From: VAZQ01 sp035693615
Lineage (GTDB): Bacteria > Pseudomonadota > Alphaproteobacteria > Rhizobiales > Xanthobacteraceae
DNA length: 64,000 bases
Reading direction: 5' to 3'
Assembly (NCBI GenBank): GCA_035693615.1
Contig: DASSGH010000148.1
Span: 35,279-99,278 of the forward strand
The notes under the pieces: generated by a model
Database searches by the model: none
What the model saw: the letters and a program-made list of their open reading frames with translations, nothing else
Told to the model about the DNA's origin: nothing
Translations under genes and position numbers: made by a program
Part shown: positions 40,639-49,694 of the stretch, piece after piece
Layout: every line of letters starts with the position of its first letter
How positions within the stretch are numbered: position 1 is the stretch's first letter

Positions 40639-40652
40639 TTGATCTTGATCAA
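40639..40652. promoter_or_regulatory. FNR/FixK box
   Basis: TTGATCTTGATCAA fits the consensus. Centre 59 bp upstream of ATG 40586. It is the rightmost box of the island. Confidence 0.82.
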
Positions 40653-40709
40653 ATTCGGAGTGACAATTTGCGGCCTGCGGTCATCAGCACCGCCCGCCTC
40701 GGGCACGCT

Positions 40710-43700
40710 TTAGGAGCGCCTCCAGGCCGGCCGCCGCCGCCAACTGCGCAGCGCCGCGACGATGCGCAAGCGCCGCTCGCGCAGATTGTCGATCGCCATG
40801 AGCGCTGCCGGCGTGACGATGAGCGTCAGCATGGTGGCAAAGCCGAGCCCGAACACGATCGCGGTCGAGAGATTGATCCACCATTGCGTCGCCGGCGCGC
40901 CGACCGTGATCTCGCGCGAGAGAAACTCGATATTCATGCCGAACGCGATCGGCAAGACGCCCAGGATCGCGGTCACGGCGGTGAGGACGACCGGTCGGGC
41001 GCGTTCGCGGCAGGTTTCGAGGATCGCGTCGTAGGCAGCGACGCCTTCGCGGCGCAAGCGATCGTAGGTGTCGATCAGCACGATGTTGTTGTTCACGATC
41101 ACGCCCGCATTGGCGATGACGCCGATGCCGGCCATGACCACACCGAACGGCTGCCCCATGACTAGAAGCCCGAGCATCACGCCGAAGGTCGAGAGTACGA
41201 CGGCGGTGAGGACCAGACCGACCGAGGTCAGCTTGTTGAATTGCGCAAGCAGGATCGCGAAAATGAGAAAGATCGCGGTGCCGAATGCCTTGAGCAGGAA
41301 CGCCGAGGCCTTGGCGCGCTCCTCGTCCTCGCCCTTGAGCTTGAAGGTCACGCCGGAGCCGAGATCGGTGTTGGCGAGCGCGGCCGCGATCTCCTGCTGG
41401 ATGGTGGCGGTCTGTACGCCCTCGGCGACGTTGGCGGAGACCGTGATGACGCGGTTGCCGTTGACGCGATTGATGTAGCCGACGCGCGGCGCCGGCACGC
41501 GCTGCACGAAATTGCCGATCGGCACGTGTCCCGCCTGCGTCTGCACGCGCAAATCATCGATCTGGTCGAGGCTGCGGCGGTCGGGCGGAAAGCGCACCAG
41601 GATATCCACCGACTTGTCGCTGTCCACCGGCCGGTATTCGGTCGCCTTGAGACCGTTGGTGACGAGCTGGACGGCGCTGCCGACGGTGTTGATGCCAGCG
41701 CCGTATTTCGCGGCTTCCGATTTGTTGACCTCGATCTTCCAGTCGATGCCGGGGAGCGGCAGACCGTCGTCGAGATCGCGGATATCCGCGCGCGTGGCGA
41801 GCATGGCGGCGACCTTGGTCGCGGCCGCGGGCAGCTCAGCCGGGTCGAGCGCCCCGAGCTGCACCTGGATCGGCTTGCCGGTCGGCGGGCCGGCGCGCGG
41901 CGCCGTCACCTCGATGAGGATGCCCGCGATATCCGCAGTCTTGGCGCGGATCGCGTCCATGATCTCGTGCGCGGGGGCTCGGCTGCGCCAGTCGGAAAAC
42001 TCGAACTGGATCACGCCGATCGTGTCCTCGGTGAGCTCGCTCATGCCGCGCGGCTGCTCGCCGATGCGGGTGTAGACCGTCTTAAGCCCATCGAACGCGA
42101 GCACGCGCTTCTCGACCTCGCTGACGAGACGGTTCTTCTCGTCGAGGGAGAGGTTGCCGCGCGCGTGCACGACGACCTGTCCGTAATCGGGCTCGACCTT
42201 GGGGAAGAATTCCACGCCGCGGCCGAACTTTCCGTAGGCAACCTGCACCGCAAACAGAAGGACCGCGGCCAGTGCGAGCGTCATCCCGGGATAGCGCAGC
42301 GCAAGCCGCACCGTGCGCATATAGGGGCCGCGGTCAGCCCCCGTCTTGGCATGCGCGACCGGCGCGGCTTTGCCGAGCAGTGCGCCCAGCGTCGGGGTGA
42401 AGAAGAGCGCTACCGCTAACGAGGCGGACAGCGTCGCGATCAACGTGATCGGCAGATATTTCATGAATTGGCCGACCACGCCCGGCCAGAACAGGAGCGG
42501 CGAGAACGCGGCAATACGGGTCGCGGTGGCGGCGATCACCGGCCCGGACATGCGCTTGGCAGCGAGCGAATAGGCTTCCTTCGGAGCCATCCCTTCGGCC
42601 ATGCGGCGCTCGGCGAATTCCGACACGATGATCGCATCGTCGACGAGCATGCCGACCGCCAGGATCAACGAGAACAGCACGACGATGTTGACGGTCAGTC
42701 CCGCGAGCTGCAGCCCGAGCACGCCGGCCAGGAAGGACGCGGGTATCGCAATGCCGATGAACAGCGAGGCGCGAAAGCCGAGCACGAACAGAATCACGAT
42801 CGCCACCAGCAGCACGCCGGTCGCAACCGAGTTCTGCAGGTCGCCGAGCATCTGCCGGATGATCTTCGATTTGTCCTGGGTGAAGGTAACGTGCACGGCC
42901 TCGGGCCAGGTCTTCTGCAGCGCCGCGACCGTCGCCTTCACCGCGTCGACCGTCTCGATGAGGTTGGCGCCGGTGCGCTTGGAGACCTCGATGGTCATGG
43001 CGGGGCGCCCGTTCACGCGCGTGACCGAGGTCGCGTCTTTGAAGGTGGGCTTGACCTGCGCGATGTCGAGTAGCCGCACCGACGCCTTCGGCGAAGCGAC
43101 GATGGGAATGTTGAGGATGTCTTGCGGCTTCTCGAACAGCGAGGGCACCTTGACGGCGAAGCGGCCGGTCTCGCCTTCGAGCGCGCCAGCGGCAATGAGC
43201 GTGTTGAAGGATTGCGTGATCGAGCCGAGCTGGTCGAGGGACAGCCCATAGCTCGCCAACAGCATCGGATTGAGGATGATCTCGACCGCCTCGTCGCGAG
43301 CGCCGCGAAGCTCCGCCGAGAGCACCCCCGGCGCCTGCTCGATCGCATTCTTGGCGGCGCGTGCGATGCGCAGCAACGTACGCTCGGGAACATCGCCGGA
43401 GAGGCCCACCACCAGCACCGGGTAGAGCGAGAGGTTGACCTCCAGCACCTGCGGCTCGTCGACATCGCGCGGCAAGTCGTGTTTGGCCTGGTCCACCTTG
43501 GCGCGCACGTCGGCCAGCGCCGCCTTGGAATCGAACCCCGCCTCGAACTCGAGCAGCACGAAACCGCCGCCCTCGAAGGCGGTCGAGCGCATCTCCTTCA
43601 CGTTGCCGACCGATTTGAGCTGAGTCTCGACCGGCCGCAGCAACAGCCGCTCGGAATCCTCGGGGCTGATGCCCCGCTGCGAGAGCTGCACGTAGATGAT

Positions 43701-43832
43701 GGGTATTCTGACGTCCGGCTCGGCTTCCTTGGGGATCGTCACATAGGCCAGAAAGCCGGCGCTCAGCAGGAAAATGAGCGTAGCTACGGTGAGCCGCGCG
43801 TGACCGATGGCGTAGTCGATGAATTTTGCCAT
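40710..43832 (-). CDS. RND efflux transporter, AcrB/HAE1-like inner membrane pump
   Basis: A 1040-residue pump, ATG 43832 (a GTG at 43835 adds one residue). It has the twofold RND layout: first helix MAKFIDYAIGHARLTVATLI, large periplasmic loop, helix 4 with GMLVDDAIIVSEFAERRMAE carrying the proton-relay Asp pair, second half with LTAVTAILGVLPIAFGMN. It exports drugs, lipids or metals by proton exchange together with the adaptor encoded just upstream (stop 8 bp before this start). No outer-membrane factor gene follows, so a separate TolC-like channel is needed. Substrate not predictable. Confidence 0.93.
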   Translation of the reverse strand: MAKFIDYAIGHARLTVATLIFLLSAGFLAYVTIPKEAEPDVRIPIIYVQLSQRGISPEDSERLLLRPVETQLKSVGNVKEMRSTAFEGGGFVLLEFEAGFDSKAALADVRAKVDQAKHDLPRDVDEPQVLEVNLSLYPVLVVGLSGDVPERTLLRIARAAKNAIEQAPGVLSAELRGARDEAVEIILNPMLLASYGLSLDQLGSITQSFNTLIAAGALEGETGRFAVKVPSLFEKPQDILNIPIVASPKASVRLLDIAQVKPTFKDATSVTRVNGRPAMTIEVSKRTGANLIETVDAVKATVAALQKTWPEAVHVTFTQDKSKIIRQMLGDLQNSVATGVLLVAIVILFVLGFRASLFIGIAIPASFLAGVLGLQLAGLTVNIVVLFSLILAVGMLVDDAIIVSEFAERRMAEGMAPKEAYSLAAKRMSGPVIAATATRIAAFSPLLFWPGVVGQFMKYLPITLIATLSASLAVALFFTPTLGALLGKAAPVAHAKTGADRGPYMRTVRLALRYPGMTLALAAVLLFAVQVAYGKFGRGVEFFPKVEPDYGQVVVHARGNLSLDEKNRLVSEVEKRVLAFDGLKTVYTRIGEQPRGMSELTEDTIGVIQFEFSDWRSRAPAHEIMDAIRAKTADIAGILIEVTAPRAGPPTGKPIQVQLGALDPAELPAAATKVAAMLATRADIRDLDDGLPLPGIDWKIEVNKSEAAKYGAGINTVGSAVQLVTNGLKATEYRPVDSDKSVDILVRFPPDRRSLDQIDDLRVQTQAGHVPIGNFVQRVPAPRVGYINRVNGNRVITVSANVAEGVQTATIQQEIAAALANTDLGSGVTFKLKGEDEERAKASAFLLKAFGTAIFLIFAILLAQFNKLTSVGLVLTAVVLSTFGVMLGLLVMGQPFGVVMAGIGVIANAGVIVNNNIVLIDTYDRLRREGVAAYDAILETCRERARPVVLTAVTAILGVLPIAFGMNIEFLSREITVGAPATQWWINLSTAIVFGLGFATMLTLIVTPAALMAIDNLRERRLRIVAALRSWRRRPAWRRS

Positions 43833-43840
43833 CACATTGA

Positions 43841-44938
43841 CTACTTCGCGACCGCGGTGAGCTCAGGCACGCCCACGGCGTCCACCGTTTGCCCTTCGCG
43901 CACAAAGTCCTGGCCTTGCACGATGACGCGACTGCGATCGGGAAGGCCCGTCACCCACATGGAGCTCTGCTCGTCCTCGATCACGCCGACGGCAACGAAC
44001 TCGACCGTGTCGTTTGCGTCGACGACGCGCAGGCCGAGATTGCCGGCGGAGGAAAAGGTCACCGCGGACCGCGGCACGCGCGTCGCCAGAACCGGCGCGA
44101 GCGGCACTAAAATTTCCGCGGTTATGCCGTCAGGAATGCTCCCTTCCGCGTTCGGCACCTCGATCTCCACCCGATAGGTGCGCGTGGTCAGGCTCGCGGT
44201 TTTGGCGACAAAGCGCACTGTTCCGCTCGTGCGCTCGCCGGTCACCAGCCGCACCTCCGCAACGGCGCCGACTTTGATTCCGGCGAGCTGGCGCTCCGCC
44301 ACTTCCACCACCGCCAGCATGGGATCGAGCGCAACGAGCGAGGCGATCTCACGCCCGGCCATGGAGAACGCGGCCTGCCCCACCTCGACGGCAACGTCCT
44401 GCACGACGCCCGACCATGGGGCGCGCACGACGCCGCGATCGTGCTCCGCCTCGGCGGCGGCAAGCGCCGCCTCCGCCGCCTTGAGCTGCGCCTCGAGATC
44501 GACGAGCTGGAGGCGCGGCAAGGTGCCGCTGAGGATCAGCCCGCGCTTAGCCTCGAGCTCGGTGCGTTTCTGCGTCGTCACGGCCTGCGCTTGCGCCACC
44601 TGGGCCTCGCGCGCCTCGTCCGAGAGAATGGCAATGATGTCGCCCTTCTTGATCGACATTCCGCGCTTGACTTTCAACTCGGTAAGCACTCCTCCGGTGC
44701 GCGCGGTGACGGTGACCCGTTTGTCGGCCTCGGTGCGTCCGGCGATGGTGAGCTTGCGGCTGTGCGGGACGACGGTGGTCGTAGCCACCGCGACCCGGAA
44801 GAGCTTCTTCGCCTCGGCATCGCCGGGGCGTGCGGTCACACGGCTCTCCGCCTTGTCATGCGGTAGAAAGTGCCCGGATGCGATCCAGAGCCCAGCGGCC
44901 GCGACAAGGCCAATGGCGGTGAGGCGGCGCGCGTTCAT
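43841..44938 (-). CDS. RND efflux periplasmic adaptor (membrane fusion protein)
   Basis: A 365-residue adaptor. AAGGAGA precedes ATG 44938. N-terminal signal-anchor MNARRLTAIGLVAAAGLWIA, then beta-barrel/lipoyl halves (RTGGVLTELKVKRGMSIKKG ... APWSGVVQDVAVEVGQAAFS) around a helical hairpin with VAQAQAVTTQKRTELEAKRG. It links the inner membrane pump to an outer membrane channel. First gene of the two-gene operon. Confidence 0.92.
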   Translation of the reverse strand: MNARRLTAIGLVAAAGLWIASGHFLPHDKAESRVTARPGDAEAKKLFRVAVATTTVVPHSRKLTIAGRTEADKRVTVTARTGGVLTELKVKRGMSIKKGDIIAILSDEAREAQVAQAQAVTTQKRTELEAKRGLILSGTLPRLQLVDLEAQLKAAEAALAAAEAEHDRGVVRAPWSGVVQDVAVEVGQAAFSMAGREIASLVALDPMLAVVEVAERQLAGIKVGAVAEVRLVTGERTSGTVRFVAKTASLTTRTYRVEIEVPNAEGSIPDGITAEILVPLAPVLATRVPRSAVTFSSAGNLGLRVVDANDTVEFVAVGVIEDEQSSMWVTGLPDRSRVIVQGQDFVREGQTVDAVGVPELTAVAK

Positions 44939-45311
44939 CGAGAGCTCTCCTTGGCTGCGTCAGCCACGCTCGTCGTGTGTCGAGGCGGGCGTGATGCGCA
45001 GGCAGACTCCGCGCGCAGCCAGGCAGGCCGCGTCAGGGCGCCACAATTGCAGTGGAGCTGGGCAATGGCCCGGCGCATGTCAGGAAGTCCCCCGACCCCT
45101 CTTTGCAGCGCACCAATCGCTTAGATCATTGGCGAAACTGAGGCTGGAGCGCTCCAAGTCGGTGCCGCGGCAGCCCTGCCGCACAATTCGCTTGTTTCTG
45201 CCACGAACCGGACGCAACGGCCGATCTCCGAGCCGTTCGTGCGCCGCCTTGCCACCCCGAGGACCATCCCTATAATCGCCCGCTTTCCTGCGGCGGGATT
45301 CGAGGGGCACG
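44939..45311. other. Intergenic region between RND operon and purE
   Basis: About 370 bp separating divergent genes. It holds both promoters; open frames in it have no protein-like pattern or ribosome site. I saw no hairpin, box or RNA gene. Confidence 0.5.
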
Positions 45312-45806
45312 ATGACGGGGAAGCCGGTTGCGATCATCATGGGCAGCCAGTCCGACTGGCCGACCATGAAACACGCCGCCGATACGCTCGATGCGCTTGG
45401 CATCGGCTACGAGGCGAAAATCATTTCCGCTCACCGCACTCCCGAGCGGCACCTCACCTTCACCAAAGCGGCCAAGGCGCAGGGCTTCAAGATCATCATC
45501 GCCGGCGCCGGCGGCGCCGCGCACCTGCCCGGCGTCACCGCGGCGCTGACTCCGCTCCCCGTCTTCGGAGTACCGATCGAGTCGAAAGCATTGTCGGGGG
45601 TGGATTCGCTCTATTCGATCGTGCAAATGCCGCCCGGCATTCCGGTCGGGACGCTCGCCATCGGGCGCGCGGGCGCGATCAACGCGGCGCTGCTCGCGGC
45701 GAGCGTGCTCGCGCTCAGCGATGGCGAACTCGCCCAGCGGCTCGACGCCTGGCGGCAGCGCCAGGCCGATGCGGTCCCCGAGACGCCGCAGGACATCAAG
45801 GCGTGA
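45312..45806 (+). CDS. purE: N5-carboxyaminoimidazole ribonucleotide mutase (PurE)
   Basis: A 164-residue class I PurE: KPVAIIMGSQSDWPTMKHAA, EAKIISAHRTPERH and the IIIAGAGGAAHLPGV loop, then PVFGVPIESKALSGVDSLYS and MPPGIPVGTLAIG. It converts N5-CAIR to CAIR in purine synthesis. Its usual partner purK is not the next gene; rpsU follows after 128 bp. The start has no strong ribosome site but begins at the conserved position. Confidence 0.97.
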   Translation: MTGKPVAIIMGSQSDWPTMKHAADTLDALGIGYEAKIISAHRTPERHLTFTKAAKAQGFKIIIAGAGGAAHLPGVTAALTPLPVFGVPIESKALSGVDSLYSIVQMPPGIPVGTLAIGRAGAINAALLAASVLALSDGELAQRLDAWRQRQADAVPETPQDIKA

Positions 45807-45933
45807 CCGCGCCGATGGACTCTTTGCGCTGATTCTGCTACAGCCGCGGGCAATGGTGAGCCCGCGCGGTCGCGCTTTGGTGGCGGATCGGCGGGCTCCG
45901 GTACATTCAAGACATCGAGCAAAGGAACGACGC

Positions 45934-46206
45934 GTGCAGGTTCTCGTCCGCGACAACAACGTCGACCAAGCCCTCAAGGCGCTGAAAAAGAAGATGCAGC
46001 GCGAGGGCATTTTCCGCGAGATGAAGCTTCGCGGCCATTACGAAAAACCCTCGGAGAAGAAGGCGCGCGAGAAGGCGGAAGCGATCCGCCGAGCGCGCAA
46101 ACTCGCCCGCAAGCGCATGCAGCGCGAGGGTCTGTTGCCGATGAAGCCGAGGCCCGCCCCGGGTGCCGCCGGGGCAGCGCGTCCCCCGCGGCGACCGAGC
46201 TTTTGA
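45934..46206 (+). CDS. rpsU: Ribosomal protein bS21
   Basis: A 90-residue basic protein from GTG 45934 with AAAGGA upstream: MQVLVRDNNVDQALKALKKK, GIFREMKLRGHYEKPSEKKA, then Arg-rich helix and a Pro/Gly/Ala tail typical of Rhizobiales S21. It binds near the anti-Shine-Dalgarno end of 16S rRNA in the 30S subunit and aids initiation. A hairpin terminator follows at 46247. Confidence 0.97.
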   Translation: MQVLVRDNNVDQALKALKKKMQREGIFREMKLRGHYEKPSEKKAREKAEAIRRARKLARKRMQREGLLPMKPRPAPGAAGAARPPRRPSF

Positions 46207-46246
46207 TGTAGCGCGGCCGGCCAACAGCCGGCAGCGAGAAGGATCG

Positions 46247-46279
46247 AGCGCGGGCCTTGCGGCCCGCGCTGTCGTTTTC
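46247..46279 (+). terminator. Rho-independent terminator after rpsU
   Basis: Stem AGCGCGGGCC/GGCCCGCGCT with TTGC loop, followed by GTCGTTTT. It lies 40 bp after the rpsU stop. Confidence 0.75.
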
Positions 46280-46336
46280 GGCGCTCAAGCGCTACCCTCG
46301 TGATCTGCAGCGAGCAGGCATGGAGAGGACGCGGGG

Positions 46337-47530
46337 ATGAAACGCAGCACCGACCGGATCCTCACGACGCATGTCGGCAGTCTCATCCGTCCGCCGAGGC
46401 TGCGCGAGTTTCTCGCCGCGAAGGAAGCCGGCAAGCCGTTCGACGAGGCGGCCTACGCAAAATGCCTGAAGGAGTGCGTCGCCGAGGTCGTGCGCAAGCA
46501 AGCCGATATCGGCCTCGACGTCGTCAGCGACGGCGAGTTCGGCAAGGCAATCAGCTGGGCGCAATACGCGCTCTTTCGACTCGGCGGGTTTGAGCGCCGG
46601 CCGTTCGCGGGCGGCAATCCCTTCACCCGCGGCGTCGACCGCACGCGCTTTGCCGATTTCTACGCGGAGCTCGACGCGCGCGACAAGGTCGAGACCGTGA
46701 TGGACTCGGTGGCGGTGGCGCCGATCACGTATGCCGGTGCGGCCGAGCTCAAGCAGGACATCGACAACTTCAAGGACGCGTTGCGCGCGGTCGACGTGGT
46801 GGAGGGGTTCCTGCCGGTGGCGGCCCCGCCGAGCGTCATTCCTGACCGCAAGAACGAGTACTACAAGAGCGACGACGATCTCCAGCAGGCGATCGCCGAG
46901 GCAATGCGCGTCGAATACAAGACGATCGTCGATGCCGGGTTGCTGGTGCAGCTCGACGACGCGCGCGCGGCCGTCAGCTACGATCGGATGGTGCCACCCA
47001 AGACGCTCGAGGACTACCGCGCCTGGCTCGCGCGCCAGGTCGAGATGATCAACCACGCGATCGAAGGACTTCCGCGCGAAAAGATCCGATATCACGTCTG
47101 CTGGGGAAGCTGGCCGGGCCCGCACAGCTCTGACGTTCCCTTCAAGGACATCGCCGATCTGGTTTTGCAGGTACGCGCCGGCGGCTATTCTATCGAGCTT
47201 GCCAATCCGCGGCACGAGCATGAATGGCGGCTGTGGGAGCATCTCAAATTGCCGGCGGATACCGTGCTCATCCCCGGCGTGATCAGCCACGCGACCAATA
47301 TCGTCGAGCATCCGGAGCTTGTCGCCGAACGCATCGTCCGTCTGGCCCGCCTCGTCGGGCGGGAGAACGTCATCGCTAGCACCGACTGCGGCTTCGCCCA
47401 GGTGACTTATTTTGCCCGCGTGCACCCGCAGATCGTGTGGGCGAAGCTCGAGGCGCTGGTCGAGGGGGCTCGCCTCGCGAGCAAAGAATTATGGGGGCGC
47501 GGTAACCGCGCGCCGCGCAGCGCGGCGTAG
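46337..47530 (+). CDS. MetE C-terminal-like methyltransferase (cobalamin-independent methionine synthase family)
   Basis: A 397-residue TIM-barrel protein with RILTTHVGSLIRPPRLREFL at the start, DVVSDGEFGKAISW, HVCWGSWPGPHSSD and ASTDCGFAQV near the end, the zinc and homocysteine-site regions of the COG0620 family (His, Cys, Glu, Cys pattern). It corresponds to the C-terminal half of MetE only. Such stand-alone enzymes methylate thiols from various donors, or act in catabolism of methyl compounds; real methionine synthesis is not certain. Adjacent genes (FAD monooxygenase, cupin) suggest a catabolic role. Confidence 0.85.
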   Translation: MKRSTDRILTTHVGSLIRPPRLREFLAAKEAGKPFDEAAYAKCLKECVAEVVRKQADIGLDVVSDGEFGKAISWAQYALFRLGGFERRPFAGGNPFTRGVDRTRFADFYAELDARDKVETVMDSVAVAPITYAGAAELKQDIDNFKDALRAVDVVEGFLPVAAPPSVIPDRKNEYYKSDDDLQQAIAEAMRVEYKTIVDAGLLVQLDDARAAVSYDRMVPPKTLEDYRAWLARQVEMINHAIEGLPREKIRYHVCWGSWPGPHSSDVPFKDIADLVLQVRAGGYSIELANPRHEHEWRLWEHLKLPADTVLIPGVISHATNIVEHPELVAERIVRLARLVGRENVIASTDCGFAQVTYFARVHPQIVWAKLEALVEGARLASKELWGRGNRAPRSAA

Positions 47531-47703
47531 GCGTGGCGCAGGCGGATGCTTGATCCAGGCGCCCCTTTGCCCCGGATTCGTGAACCAATACAGCTGGATA
47601 AGCGCTGCCCGGCCGGCGTCAAGGACGTCAGGCAAAAATCGTTGCGCCGGACCAATTTTACGAATCATTATTCTCGCGAGTTGTGCGTTGTTGTGGTTAC
47701 GCG

Positions 47704-48948
47704 ATGAAGGCCATCATCGTCGGCGGCGGCGTCGGCGGTCTCACGACCGCGCTCATGCTGCATGCCCGCGGCATCGACTGCGAAATTTATGAGCAGTCGG
47801 ACGCTATTCGCGAGCTCGGCGTCGGCATCAATACGCTGCCCCATGCCATCAAGGAACTGGCGGAGCTCGGGCTGCTCGATCGCCTCGATGCGGCGGGAAT
47901 CCGAACCTACGAGTTGTTCTATACCAACCGCTTCGGGCAGGAGATCTGGCGCGAGCTGCGCGGCACCGACGCCGGCTATGAGGTGCCGCAATTTTCGATC
48001 CATCGTGGTCGGCTGCAGGGGGTCATTTACCAGGCGGTCCGCGCCCGCCTCGGCGAGTCGCGCATCCATACCAGCCATCGCCTCGGGCATTTTCGCGAGG
48101 ATGAGGGCGGGGTGAGTGCCTACTTCTTCGACCGCCACGGCTCGCATCGCGCGAGCGCGCGCGGCGACGTGCTGATCGGCGCCGACGGCATTCACTCGAC
48201 CGTGCGCGAGACGCTATATCCGCACGAAGGCCCCGCGCGCTGGAACGGAGCCATGCTTTGGCGCGGCGCGCTCGACTGGCCGGCATTCCTCACCGGCCGC
48301 TCGATGGTCATCGCCGGCGGCATGGCGGCAAAACTCGTCGTTTACCCCATTGCCGCGGGGACGCAGCCGGATCGGCGCCTCACCAACTGGGCGGTTGTGG
48401 CGCGCATCGGCGACGGCTCGACCCCGCCGCCGAACAAGGAAGACTGGTCGCGCAAGGGGCGCTTCGAGGAATTGATGCCCCATGTCCAGCGCTTCCGCAT
48501 TCCCTATGTCGACGCGCAGGCGCTGATCGAAGCAACGCCCGAGTTTTGGGAATACCCGATGTGCGACCGCGACCCGCTGCCGAGGTGGTCGCACGGCCGC
48601 GTCACGTTGCTCGGCGACGCCGCGCATCCGATGTACCCGGTCGGCTCCAACGGCGCCTCCCAGGCTATCCTCGATGCCCGCTGCCTTGCCGACCGCCTGC
48701 GCAGCGCCGAGCATGTCGTCCATGCGCTCTGGATGTACGAACAGGAACGGCAGCCCATGACGGCGCAGATCGTGCGCATGAATCGCAAAGGCGGACCCGA
48801 GGGCGTGATCGACGCCGTGGAAGAGCGCGCGCCCGACGGCTTTACGCGTATCGATGACGTGCTGTCGTTCGCAGAGCGCGAGGCGATCGTGCGCGGCTAC
48901 GCTTCCACCGCGGGTTTCGCGCGCGAGCAGGTCAACAAGACCGCGTAG
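47704..48948 (+). CDS. FAD-dependent monooxygenase (aromatic hydroxylase type)
   Basis: A 414-residue flavoprotein, ATG 47704: MKAIIVGGGVGGLTTALMLH is the GxGxxG FAD motif, GDVLIGADGIHSTVRE the second (DG) motif, and VTLLGDAAHPMYPVGSNGAS the third (GD). Such group A hydroxylases add one oxygen to phenolic rings or related substrates with NAD(P)H. The neighbouring cupin and ABC importer imply a small catabolic cluster. Substrate not deducible. Confidence 0.92.
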   Translation: MKAIIVGGGVGGLTTALMLHARGIDCEIYEQSDAIRELGVGINTLPHAIKELAELGLLDRLDAAGIRTYELFYTNRFGQEIWRELRGTDAGYEVPQFSIHRGRLQGVIYQAVRARLGESRIHTSHRLGHFREDEGGVSAYFFDRHGSHRASARGDVLIGADGIHSTVRETLYPHEGPARWNGAMLWRGALDWPAFLTGRSMVIAGGMAAKLVVYPIAAGTQPDRRLTNWAVVARIGDGSTPPPNKEDWSRKGRFEELMPHVQRFRIPYVDAQALIEATPEFWEYPMCDRDPLPRWSHGRVTLLGDAAHPMYPVGSNGASQAILDARCLADRLRSAEHVVHALWMYEQERQPMTAQIVRMNRKGGPEGVIDAVEERAPDGFTRIDDVLSFAEREAIVRGYASTAGFAREQVNKTA

Positions 48949-48987
48949 ACGCGGATCGGTCCGGTAGCGATCAAGTCCGACTGAAAT

Positions 48988-49440
48988 TCATTGCTGAGGG
49001 GGCGGTAGGAATACGACCTCGTGCTTGGCGGCGAGCGCGACCACCTCGTCGGGCTTCTGCTCCTTCATGCTGTGGATGGCCCAGAACAGATCATAGAGGG
49101 CGCGCGTGGGCGTCACCCAGAAGAAGCATTTCACCGGCTGGTCGGTCTTGTTGAAGATTCCGTGGGCAATCCCGATGGGCAGCCTGATCAGGTCCCCGGG
49201 GCCGGCCACGAAGTCCTTGCCGTCGATCAGGAGGTCGAAGCGGCCCTCGAACATGTAGATGAATTCTTCCTGGGTCGGATGGATGTGCGGCGGCACGAAC
49301 GTGCCCGGCGGAAACGTCGCGTGCCAAGCGAACGAATGCTCGGACACCTGCTTGGGCACGTAGGTCTGGCCGAGGATCTGCCAGACGATGTCGTCAATGC
49401 CGGTGTTGGCCTTGGTGATGCCTGCGGTCAGCGGTTGCAT
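48988..49440 (-). CDS. Cupin-domain protein
   Basis: A 150-residue single cupin. Motif 1 in PPHIHPTQEEFIYMFEGRF gives His, His, Glu metal ligands; motif 2 in PGDLIRLPIGIAHGIF gives the last His. It starts with MQPLTAGITKANTGIDDIVW. Small cupins act as dioxygenases, isomerases or binding proteins. It is convergent with the monooxygenase gene, 39 bp apart. Confidence 0.9.
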   Translation of the reverse strand: MQPLTAGITKANTGIDDIVWQILGQTYVPKQVSEHSFAWHATFPPGTFVPPHIHPTQEEFIYMFEGRFDLLIDGKDFVAGPGDLIRLPIGIAHGIFNKTDQPVKCFFWVTPTRALYDLFWAIHSMKEQKPDEVVALAAKHEVVFLPPPQQ

Positions 49441-49694
49441 GGCGCACGAACTCCCCTGGTCTTGCCGCTTGCCTCGGCCGTTTGGATGCTCAAACGCAGA
49501 CTAGCGTAGCAGAAGGATGCCGAGCGGCAGAGCATGCTACGGGCCAGAGCGTAAATGTCATGGCACCGAGGCGCAACGGAGCGAGCAGGCGCGCACGACG
49601 CCGCAGCCGCAGCCGCCTTCACAGGAGGCAGCCTTCGAACCTAGACTGGCGGCGACGTCCGAGCCGATCGAAGCGAAGTCACAGGGAGGTGCCC

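Noticed and set aside
46292..47425. Long minus-strand open frame opposite the MetE-like gene
   Set aside because: A shadow caused by high GC third positions; its sequence has no family pattern, while the plus strand encodes a recognisable enzyme.
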